DNA from: Oxalobacteraceae sp. CFBP 8761
GTDB taxonomy: Bacteria; Pseudomonadota; Gammaproteobacteria; Burkholderiales; Burkholderiaceae_D
Direction: 5' to 3'
NCBI GenBank assembly: GCA_014841595.1
Contig: JACYUE010000002.1
Location: 124,001 to 188,000 of the forward strand
DNA length: 64,000 nt
Part shown: piece after piece, positions 1 through 7,767 of the stretch
Layout of the letters: every line of letters begins with the position of its first letter
How positions within the stretch are numbered: position 1 is the first letter of the stretch
The notes under the pieces: model-generated
Databases searched by the model: none
Told to the model about the DNA's origin: nothing
What the model saw: the letters and a program-made list of their open reading frames with translations, nothing else
Made by a program: the position numbers and the translations under genes

Positions 1-877
1 CCGTTACTTTGCCATCGAGGGCGGTTACTTCGACCTCGGCAAGTTCGGCTTCCAGGCAAACACGTCCGGAAACGGCAGTGGTGTCCTGCGCGGCGAGACG
101 AAATTTCGCGGCGTCAATCTCGACCTGATCGGCCATCTGCCGCTGACCGAACGCCTGTCGGCGCTGGCCCGCATCGGTGGCCAGTACGGCCGCTCGACGG
201 CGACGTTCTCGGGCAACCGGCTCAATGCCGTCACCGCGCCGAATCCCGAAAAGGAAGAGAAGTTCCAGGCCAAGGTCGGCCTGGGCCTGCAATACCAGAT
301 CAACGATGCCTGGGCAGTGCGCGGCGAAGTGGAGCGCTACCGTCTGCGTGATCCGCTGGGCAACCGTGGCGAGATGGACCTGGCTTCGATCAGCCTGATC
401 CGCGCGTTCGGCCGTCCTGCTGCGCGCACGATCCCTGCGCCGGCGCCGGCGCCAGTGGCTGCGCCGCAGGAAGTGCAACCGGTCGCGCCGGTTGTCGAAG
501 CGGCGCCGCAGCCGGTGTCGGAGAAAGTGTCGTTCGCGGCCGAGGCACTGTTCGATTTCGACCGCGCGCTCGTCAAGCCGGAAGGCAAGGCCGCGCTGGA
601 CGACCTGATGCGCAAGCTGCAAGGCATGGACACCGAAGTCATGATCGCCGTCGGTCACACCGACTCGGTCGGCTCGGACGCGTACAACCAGAAGCTGTCG
701 CTGCGCCGCGCCGATGCCGTCAAGGCCTACCTGGTCTCGAAGGGCCTCGATCAGGCGCGCCTGTACACCGAAGGCAAAGGCGAAACGCAGCCGATCGCGG
801 ACAATGCCACGGCCGAAGGCCGCGCCCGCAACCGCCGCGTCGTGATCGAAGTGGTCGGTACGCGCACCACGCGTTAA
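1..877 (+). CDS. OmpA family outer membrane protein (5' end outside window)
   Basis: The reading frame is open from base 2 and encodes about 291 residues, so the start lies to the left. The first ~135 residues read as alternating beta strands of an OmpA-like barrel (GGYFDLGKFGF, LARIGGQYGRS, VGLGLQYQINDAWAVRGEVE). A Pro/Ala-rich hinge follows, and then a C-terminal OmpA peptidoglycan-binding domain with FDFDRALVKPEGKAALDDL, GHTDSVGSDAYNQKLSLRRA and RARNRRVVIEV. Family knowledge: such proteins sit in the outer membrane and tether it to peptidoglycan. A strong hairpin follows the stop. The family call is firm; the specific role is not known. Confidence 0.93.
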   Translation, partial: RYFAIEGGYFDLGKFGFQANTSGNGSGVLRGETKFRGVNLDLIGHLPLTERLSALARIGGQYGRSTATFSGNRLNAVTAPNPEKEEKFQAKVGLGLQYQINDAWAVRGEVERYRLRDPLGNRGEMDLASISLIRAFGRPAARTIPAPAPAPVAAPQEVQPVAPVVEAAPQPVSEKVSFAAEALFDFDRALVKPEGKAALDDLMRKLQGMDTEVMIAVGHTDSVGSDAYNQKLSLRRADAVKAYLVSKGLDQARLYTEGKGETQPIADNATAEGRARNRRVVIEVVGTRTTR

Positions 878-920
878 GGGTCAGCAGGGAGGGTCAGTCG
901 ACCTTCCATCGCTGCATCGA

Positions 921-962
921 CAAGCCGTCCCCGCTGCCAGCAGCCGGGACGGCTTGTTGTTT
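921..962 (+). terminator. Rho-independent terminator after the OmpA gene
   Basis: A perfect 11-bp stem (CAAGCCGTCCC at 921-931, GGGACGGCTTG at 946-956) with a 14-nt loop is followed by TTGTTT. It lies between convergent genes and may work in both directions. Confidence 0.8.
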
Positions 963-2089
963 CATGAGGGTACGGCCTGGCGCCGCAGCGTGATCCGGGT
1001 CAGCTCGGACGGCACGCCCAGGCGCAGCGCGAAGCCAGGCCACAATGCGGTGCCATTGTTCAGGTACATGGTCATGCCATCGACGTCGTAGCGGCCCGAC
1101 ACGAAGCCGTTGTTGGCGCGCGCCACCACCCGATCGAGCCCGACGATCATGCCGCCGTGGGTGTGGCCAGACAATTGCAGCGCCACACCGCGGCTGGCGG
1201 CATGACGCGCATTGCGCGGCTGGTGATCGAGCAGGATCACCGGTGCGCCGGCCGGCGCGCCGCGCAAGGCCGCGTCGACATCGGGCGCCGCCGCGCCCGT
1301 CTGCGGGGCGGTCACGTCGTTGACACCGGCCAGCACCAGCTGTCCGGCGCCGCGCTTGAGAACGGTATGGCTGTTGTCCAGCGGCGTCATGTTGAGCCCC
1401 GCGAAATACGCCATCCACGCCTTGTGGCCGAAGAAGTACTCATGGTTGCCGGGAATGACCCAGACGCCGTCGGGTGCGCGCAGGTCGCGCAGCGGTGCCA
1501 CGTCGCGTTCGCGGTGTGCAATATTGCCGTCGATGAGGTCGCCGGTAATGACGATCAGGTCGGCGTCCAGCGCATTGGTGTCGGCGACGACCTTGCGCGT
1601 CCACGGTGCGTCGAACAGGCGGCTGATGTGCAGGTCGGTCAGGTGCACGACCTGGTAGCCGTCGAATTCGTGTGGCAGGTTCTTCACCTCGATCAGCACG
1701 TCTTCGAGCGACGGCGACTTGATCGCCTGGTTCACGCCCAGGGCTGCCAGCAGCGCGGCGGCGACGGCGATGCCATAGCGCAGGCGTGGCGCAATCGCCA
1801 CGCGCCGGCGCCGGATCGCCATCACGATCAGGGCGCCGGCATCGACCAGCAACTGGAACACGGCCAGCAGCAGGATCGCGCCAAAGCCCCAGTTGAACAG
1901 GATCACCAGCCCTTTCGGGAATTCAGGCGAGAACACGCTGCCCGACGACAGGCGCGACCACAGGTGGTATTGCGAGACCAGCACCAGCACGACGGCGCTG
2001 GCTACTTTCGATTTCGTGGACAACGGCAGCGGCCAGAGCCAGCGCACCAGGACCAGCAGGCAGGGAAGGCTGAACATCAGATGAAACAT
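962..2089 (-). CDS. Membrane-anchored metallophosphoesterase (YaeI/YkuE-like)
   Basis: 375 residues from the ATG at 2089, which has GGAGC about 8 nt upstream; the longer open frame above it is not supported. The N-terminal ~150 residues contain several hydrophobic helices (for example LPCLLVLVRWLW, AILLLAVFQLLVDAGALIVM, IAVAAALLAALGV). The calcineurin-like domain follows with the full metal-binding set: HLTDLHIS, ITGDLIDG, PGNHEYFFG, LLDHQP and SGHTHGG. Family members hydrolyse phosphodiesters or phosphomonoesters at a dinuclear metal site; the E. coli homologue YaeI is not well defined. The substrate here is unknown. It converges on the OmpA gene across a shared terminator. Confidence 0.9.
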   Translation of the reverse strand: MFHLMFSLPCLLVLVRWLWPLPLSTKSKVASAVVLVLVSQYHLWSRLSSGSVFSPEFPKGLVILFNWGFGAILLLAVFQLLVDAGALIVMAIRRRRVAIAPRLRYGIAVAAALLAALGVNQAIKSPSLEDVLIEVKNLPHEFDGYQVVHLTDLHISRLFDAPWTRKVVADTNALDADLIVITGDLIDGNIAHRERDVAPLRDLRAPDGVWVIPGNHEYFFGHKAWMAYFAGLNMTPLDNSHTVLKRGAGQLVLAGVNDVTAPQTGAAAPDVDAALRGAPAGAPVILLDHQPRNARHAASRGVALQLSGHTHGGMIVGLDRVVARANNGFVSGRYDVDGMTMYLNNGTALWPGFALRLGVPSELTRITLRRQAVPS

Positions 2090-2341
2090 CAGCTGCGCTC
2101 CATTCGTGCCGGGAAGCGGCCTGCAGTGACGGGAGGGGTGGTGCGTGGGCGCGTCGTGACGCCCACGGAATGAGTTGAGTAAATATGCATCGTGCGGTCT
2201 GCCTGAATAAACTAACCGGCAAGCATAGCCTAGATTGGCCGCGGGCACAGGCGGCCTCGTCAGCATGGACGGGGCGCGGTATAGTCTTCGATGAGACGCC
2301 AGTGCCGGCACGGCGGCTGGCACGGACCCGATCATGATTGG

Positions 2342-2746
2342 ATGGCCATGCAGAAAATAGAGTTCGCCATGTTGATGCGCCTGGCCCAGGCGTCGGCGGC
2401 AGTCACGACGCCATGCAGCTGTACCGAGGTGCCCTTGACCGCCTGGATGGCGCAGCCGCTGACGCTGGAACTGGACCGTTTTGAAGACATCGGCACCTTG
2501 CTCGACGATCCGTACGACGAGCCGACGTTCAAGGAATACCATCCGGCGGGCACGCGCTACGAAAGTGCGGACGCGCCCATTGCACCGCGCTTCTATCCGT
2601 ATAACCGCTGCACGGTGGCGCGCTGCACGACGTGTGGCCGGGTTTATCTTCGCTACAACGAGGCTGGCGGCTACTTTACCGAGTGGCGCATTCGCGCGCT
2701 GCAGCCAGGCCTGCTGGTGGACGCGCCGTCATCGCAACGTCCGTGA
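2342..2746 (+). CDS. Small conserved-looking hypothetical protein with a Cys cluster
   Basis: 134 residues from ATG 2342 (ATG 2348 is an alternative; neither has a strong ribosome site). I do not recognise a named family. An acidic middle (DRFEDIGTLLDDPYDEP) is followed by CTVARCTTCGRVYLRY, a C-x4-C-x2-C arrangement that resembles half of a zinc ribbon, with an earlier CSC at the N-terminus. No signal peptide or membrane segment is visible, so it is probably cytoplasmic. It ends 22 bp from the convergent pstC stop. Codon use matches the neighbours, which supports a real gene. Confidence 0.7.
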   Translation: MAMQKIEFAMLMRLAQASAAVTTPCSCTEVPLTAWMAQPLTLELDRFEDIGTLLDDPYDEPTFKEYHPAGTRYESADAPIAPRFYPYNRCTVARCTTCGRVYLRYNEAGGYFTEWRIRALQPGLLVDAPSSQRP

Positions 2747-2768
2747 TCGGCGACCCGGCGCACGCCGG

Positions 2769-3791
2769 CTAGGCCGTGCCTTCGCGCCGCTGCATCCGCA
2801 CCAGCATGAGCTTTGCGGCGCATAGCACGATGAAGGTGATGGCAAACAGGATCAGTCCCAGTGCATACAGCGACGCGACATGCAGCGCTTTTTCCGCTTC
2901 GCCGAATTCGTTCGCCAGCGTCGAAGAGATCGAACTGCCGGCAGCAAACAGCGACCATGAGAGGCGATGCGCATTGCCGATCACAAAGGTGACAGCCATC
3001 GTTTCGCCCAGCGCCCGCCCCAGGCCGAGCATCACGCCGCCGACCACACCGTTGCGGGTGTAGGGCAGCACGACCCTGCATGCCACTTCCCACTTCGTGC
3101 AACCAAGACCATAGGCCGATTCCTTGAGCACTGCCGGCACAATCGTGAAGACGTCGCGCATGACGGATGCAATGAACGGAATGATCATGATCGACAGGAT
3201 CAGGCCGGCGGTCAGGATACCCAGGCCGGTTTGTGAGCCTGCAAACAGTTTGCCGATCACCGGAATCTGGCCGAGCGTGCTGGCCAGCAAGGGCTGGACG
3301 TAATCCGCGAACAGGGGCGCGAAGACGAAAAAGCCCCACATGCCGTAGATGATCGATGGCACACCGGCCAGCAACTCGACTGCAGTACCCAGCGGGCGGC
3401 GCAGCCAAGCGGGACAGATTTCGGTCAGAAACAGCGCGACGCCAAAGCTGATCGGAACCGCGACGGCCAGTGCAATGAACGAGGTTGCCAGCGTGCCGCC
3501 GATGGCGATCATCGCGCCGAACTGCTCGTTGACCGGGTCCCATTCGACCCGCGTGACGAATCCGGGACCGAACTCGCGCAGGGCCGGCCACGCGCCGATC
3601 GTCAGCGAAGCGATGATGCCGGCCAGTATGACCAAAACCGATGCAGCGAACAGGCCGGTGGTTCGATGAAACAGGAAATCCTGGCGCCGTCGTGCGCTCA
3701 TCGTGCCCGGCCGGCGCGTGGCGTGCAGGTCTGCGTCGGATTCGTCGGGCAGCGCGTGCCGGTGCGTGATCTTGTAGTTAGCCGTATTCAT
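2769..3791 (-). CDS. pstC: Phosphate ABC transporter permease PstC
   Basis: 340 residues starting at 3791, where GAGGAA lies 6 nt before the ATG. It has an Arg-rich cytoplasmic N-terminus, about six transmembrane helices, and the PstC signatures VELLAGVPSIIYGMWGFFVF and LGLGRALGETMAVTFVIGN (the EAA-type loop that contacts the ATPase). PstC normally pairs with PstA to form the inner-membrane channel for periplasmic phosphate delivered by PstS and energised by PstB. Unusually, no pstS, pstA or pstB lies next to it: a hypothetical gene converges downstream and adhC diverges upstream. A PHO-box-like repeat lies about 75-100 bp upstream on the same strand. Confidence 0.93.
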   Translation of the reverse strand: MNTANYKITHRHALPDESDADLHATRRPGTMSARRRQDFLFHRTTGLFAASVLVILAGIIASLTIGAWPALREFGPGFVTRVEWDPVNEQFGAMIAIGGTLATSFIALAVAVPISFGVALFLTEICPAWLRRPLGTAVELLAGVPSIIYGMWGFFVFAPLFADYVQPLLASTLGQIPVIGKLFAGSQTGLGILTAGLILSIMIIPFIASVMRDVFTIVPAVLKESAYGLGCTKWEVACRVVLPYTRNGVVGGVMLGLGRALGETMAVTFVIGNAHRLSWSLFAAGSSISSTLANEFGEAEKALHVASLYALGLILFAITFIVLCAAKLMLVRMQRREGTA

Positions 3792-3863
3792 CACGTGTTC
3801 CTCGAGGCGCCGTTGGATGGCCCGGGGGCAGGTAATGCGCGTCCCCGACGAATGCGGACTGTA

Positions 3864-3891
3864 ATGACAGCATGTGACGGCGTCATGACGC
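3864..3891 (-). promoter_or_regulatory. Candidate PHO box upstream of pstC
   Basis: Read on the minus strand there are three GTCA-centred half-sites, GCGTCAT, CCGTCAC and CTGTCAT, whose cores are 11 and 10 bp apart. PhoB binds tandem CTGTCAT-type heptamers at 11-bp periodicity. The last half-site is an exact match and the other two are partial. Position and orientation fit activation of pstC, but no convincing -10 was seen. Confidence 0.5.
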
Positions 3892-4003
3892 CTGGATCGG
3901 CAGGCGCATCCGCAGCGCGCGGCCATGTTGCCGCAAGCTTGTTATCATGATGTTTTGCAGCGCGCCTGCGCGCGCGGGTCCATTCAAGCAACGGGAAAAC
4001 GAC

Positions 4004-5110
<1,107 letters not shown>

Positions 5111-5150
5111 GTCAGGGCAGGCCTCGCAGTCTGCGCTCTCTGTCTGAATT

Positions 5151-5182
5151 CAACGCGGCCTTCGGGCCGCGTTGTCGTTCTG
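5151..5182 (+). terminator. Terminator after adhC
   Basis: Perfect 10-bp stem (CAACGCGGCC 5151-5160, GGCCGCGTTG 5165-5174) closed by a TTCG tetraloop, followed by a short T/C-rich tail. Confidence 0.8.
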
Positions 5183-5321
5183 GGCCCCGATTGACGGTCT
5201 GCGCCGCGATTTCGACAGCCTGTCGCAGCGCGCTGGTTCGTGACGGGAGCGGCGGCTAGAGTGATGTCATCGCCGGCTGCGTCCGGCCCGTTGTCATTGT
5301 CCCTGGCCCAAGGAGAACATC

Positions 5322-6167
5322 ATGCCGCATCCTGCACCGCTCACGCGCCGACTGGCGCTTCCCTTCATCGGTCTGGCGCTGTGCGCTGCGTCGCTGGCAT
5401 TGACCGTGCCCCTGCAGGCTGGCGCGCAGGAAGCCAAGCGGGCGGTGCGCGTGACGCAGGGCGAGCCGTACGCGCTGGTGCGCGGCAAGGAAGGCAGCTT
5501 CAATATCAGTGGCAGCAGCGATGACTGGCCGGCGGTGAAAGCGGCCCAGCGCGTCATTCCCGGCGAGTTCATCTGGTTCCGTGAAGATGGACGCGACTAC
5601 GTGATCCAGGATGCCGCGGTGATGGCCAAGGTGCGCACGGCCTGGGCGCCGCTGGATCGGCTGAGTGCCCGCATGGACGTGCACAGCAAGGAGATGGATG
5701 TGCACAGCAAGAAAATGGATGCGCTGGGGCGCCAGATGGACCGGGTTGCCGTCGGCAAGGACAACCTGCCCAGTGAGCGCGACATGCGTGAAATCGATGG
5801 TGGCATGCAGGCGCTGGGCCAGCACATGGAGCGTCTGAGCAGCCAGATGGAAACAGCGCGTGACCAGGCCGAGCGCGAGCGCCTGAGCCGCGAGATGGCC
5901 GCAACCGGCGCGCGCATGAATGCCGCGGGGCGGCAGATCGGCCAGGCCTACGACTCGCCGCAGATACGCAAGTCGCACGCGGCGATGGAGGCGATCGGCC
6001 GCCAAATGGAAGAGGCCGGCAAACCGATGCATGTGCTGGGCGAGCAAATGGGCATGCTGGGCAAGGAGATGGAGCGCGAAAGCAAAGTCGCCGACAAGAC
6101 GGTGCGCGCATTGATCCGCGATGCACGGGCGAAGGGTCTGGCGCGGCCGGCGCCGGTTGCGGGTTGA
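5322..6167 (+). CDS. Exported protein with methionine heptad repeats (BlaR1/M56 C-terminal-like)
   Basis: 281 residues from ATG 5322 with AAGGAG 6 nt upstream. A signal peptide (LALPFIGLALCAASLALTVP, cleavage near QAGAQ) precedes a globular stretch (GSFNISGSSDDW, GEFIWFREDGRDYVIQD). From about residue 118 there are strings of heptads with Met in a fixed position: MDVHSKE-MDVHSKK-MDALGRQ-M, and later MEAIGRQ-MEEAGKP-MHVLGEQ-M. From memory of the family, comparable tails end some M56/BlaR1-like membrane peptidases, but no peptidase domain is present here, so this is a free-standing version. The helices probably form a coiled coil; metal binding by Met is possible but unproven. A terminator follows. 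Confidence 0.75.
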   Translation: MPHPAPLTRRLALPFIGLALCAASLALTVPLQAGAQEAKRAVRVTQGEPYALVRGKEGSFNISGSSDDWPAVKAAQRVIPGEFIWFREDGRDYVIQDAAVMAKVRTAWAPLDRLSARMDVHSKEMDVHSKKMDALGRQMDRVAVGKDNLPSERDMREIDGGMQALGQHMERLSSQMETARDQAERERLSREMAATGARMNAAGRQIGQAYDSPQIRKSHAAMEAIGRQMEEAGKPMHVLGEQMGMLGKEMERESKVADKTVRALIRDARAKGLARPAPVAG

Positions 6168-6188
6168 TGCGCGCCCGTTGATGTGAAG

Positions 6189-6214
6189 AGGGCGGCCATC
6201 GAGCCGCCCTTTTG
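6189..6214 (+). terminator. Terminator after the Met-heptad gene
   Basis: AGGGCGGC (6189-6196) pairs with GCCGCCCT (6203-6210) over a 6-nt loop, and the hairpin is followed by TTTGT. Confidence 0.8.
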
Positions 6215-6389
6215 TGCTTCTGAATGGTTACGGTAATATCTGTTCACAAAAAATTCGCATGGAATCGCCTGCGTGAAGCGAAATCCACCGGGCTGGCAAG
6301 TATATTAGTCAGCCAGGCACGACTGCCGCGCTTCCTGCGCAGCGGCCGATGCAGAACCAGAGACAGAATTACCTATTACGGAGCATTCC

Positions 6390-6878
6390 TTGGCCCGCCG
6401 GATCACCCACCGCAATCTTCCCCAGCTTTTTCTGAAGGCGCGAGAATCGTTGTTGCTGCACTTCCGTCCCATCCTCAACCATTTCGGCGTGACCGAACAG
6501 CAATGGCGCATCCTGCGCGTGCTGGACGAGCATGAGCAACTCGAGCCACGGGAGATGTGCGAACTGTGCCAGATCCTGAGCCCGAGCATGACGGGCGTGC
6601 TGTCGCGGATGGAAGAGCTGGGGCTGATCGAGCGCCAGCGCGTGGCGGCCGACCAGCGCCGCATCTGGGTGCGCCTCGCCCCGAAGGGCGACCGCCTGAT
6701 CGACGATATCGCGCCGCTCATCGAGCGCCAGTACAAACTGATCGAAGCGGCCTACGGCGCGCAGGTCGTGGCCGATCTGTCGCTGGCGCTCGAAGGTTTT
6801 ATTGCCGCACAGACGACGCCGGTCGAGCGCGTGGCGCTGCCGGCGTCGATCAAGCCGGTCAACAGCCGCCGGCCGTAG
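6390..6878 (+). CDS. hpaR: MarR-family regulator of the HpaR type
   Basis: 162 residues from a TTG at 6390 (ACGGAG about 8 nt upstream); no ATG fits the conserved N-terminus MARRITHRNLPQLFLKARES. The winged-helix core reads FGVTEQQWRILRVLDEHEQLEPREMCELCQILSPSMTGVLSRMEELGLIERQ, split here only to describe it, and the wing is VAADQRRIWVRLAPKG. This matches the homoprotocatechuate-operon repressor HpaR, which releases DNA on binding aromatic acids. No hpa catabolic genes are present in the window, so it acts in trans or on other targets. The name rests on sequence resemblance; the ligand is not shown. Confidence 0.82.
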   Translation: MARRITHRNLPQLFLKARESLLLHFRPILNHFGVTEQQWRILRVLDEHEQLEPREMCELCQILSPSMTGVLSRMEELGLIERQRVAADQRRIWVRLAPKGDRLIDDIAPLIERQYKLIEAAYGAQVVADLSLALEGFIAAQTTPVERVALPASIKPVNSRRP

Positions 6879-6908
6879 CCGGCGTGCCTGTGCCGGCCCG
6901 CGTGTCGA

Positions 6909-7454
6909 TCAATGCTGGTCGACCTTGCCGCGCCATGCGCCGGTTTCACTGCCACGCTGCTCGAGCAGTTCCTTCAGGTTGGCCAGGTTGGCGCGCGCTT
7001 CCATGCGCACGGCGCCCAGGGCATCGCCCAGCGTTTCCAGCGCGCCTTCGGGCTCGTAATCCATCTGCAGCGCGATGCGCGTGACGGTATCCGAGATCTT
7101 GTGGAAAGTGACGACACCGCCATTTTTCACGCCGGTGACGCTGCGCCATGCAATGCGGTCATCCGGGATCTGCTCGGTGATCTCGGCATCCCACTCTTTT
7201 TCTTCACCGGCGACGTTGGCGCGCCAGTGCAGGTGCTTGTCGTCGAGCTGGCGGATTTCCTTCACGCTTTTCATGAATTGCGGGAAGTCTTCGAATTGCG
7301 TGAACTGGTTATAGGCAGTGCTTACGGGTACATTGATCTCGATGGTTTCGACAATCCCCGAGCTGGCGCCAAAGCCATTGTTTCCCTTGAGTTTTTTTGA
7401 CAGCATGACACCGCCAACGGCCAGTGCGGCCATGGTCACTACGCGTCCTAGCAT
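6909..7454 (-). CDS. SRPBCC (START-like) family protein with N-terminal membrane segment
   Basis: 181 residues. Of three in-frame start codons, ATG 7454 is best placed, 7 nt after AAGGAG. Residues 1-22 form a hydrophobic anchor (VVTMAALAVGGVMLSKKL). The rest is a cyclase/dehydrase-type helix-grip fold: IVETIEINVPVSTAYNQFTQFEDFPQFM, WDAEITEQIPDDRIAWRSV and VTRIALQMDYEPEGALETLGD. Family members bind hydrophobic ligands; no catalytic residue can be assigned. It converges on hpaR with a 30-bp gap. The stretch upstream to uvrD (7455-7767, 313 bp) holds no other gene that I can support, only the uvrD control region at its right end. Confidence 0.85.
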   Translation of the reverse strand: MLGRVVTMAALAVGGVMLSKKLKGNNGFGASSGIVETIEINVPVSTAYNQFTQFEDFPQFMKSVKEIRQLDDKHLHWRANVAGEEKEWDAEITEQIPDDRIAWRSVTGVKNGGVVTFHKISDTVTRIALQMDYEPEGALETLGDALGAVRMEARANLANLKELLEQRGSETGAWRGKVDQH

Positions 7455-7724
7455 GATCATTCTCCTTGTTAAGATTTTCACGAGCTTGTCGCAAAGCTGG
7501 TGTTAACATAAGCGAAACACTCGTCCCACGGCGCGCGCTTGCGAAGCTTGAATTGTGAAAATTGCGCGAAGTTAATCCTATTTCTTCGGTGAAATGTCCG
7601 AAGATAACGGCGGGAAGGGTGGCAACGTTAGTCGGTGGGCGCTTCTGCCGTGCAGTCCGGATTGATACCAATGGCGCACCGTTCAACAGCGTATTGGTCA
7701 GCATTCGTCACGCGTACGCCACGA

Positions 7725-7744
7725 AACTGGATGGGCATACAGTA
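7725..7744 (+). promoter_or_regulatory. LexA-like box at the uvrD promoter
   Basis: CTG (7727-7729), ten bases, CAG (7740-7742), with right half ACAGTA perfect and left half AACTGG imperfect, fits the gammaproteobacterial/betaproteobacterial SOS box CTG-N10-CAG. It overlaps the expected -35 region of the promoter below. uvrD is an SOS gene in E. coli, which supports the reading. Confidence 0.5.
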
Positions 7745-7755
7745 TATCGCGGCGG

Positions 7756-7767
7756 TATAATGGCCGG
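7756..7767 (+). promoter_or_regulatory. uvrD -10 element, possible leaderless mRNA
   Basis: A consensus TATAAT (7756-7761) ends only 6 bases before the uvrD ATG, so transcription would begin at or next to the A of the start codon. No Shine-Dalgarno sequence is visible between them. Start-site mapping is needed; an upstream promoter is not excluded. Confidence 0.5.

Noticed and set aside
962..2542. Longer 526-residue version of the metallophosphoesterase
   Set aside because: The first 151 codons overlap the divergent hypothetical gene and look non-coding; the ATG at 2089 has a good ribosome site and begins the membrane segment.
5700..5760. Tandem repeat or CRISPR-like array in the Met-heptad gene
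   Set aside because: The periodicity is 21 bp with coding drift and no spacers; it reflects protein heptads.
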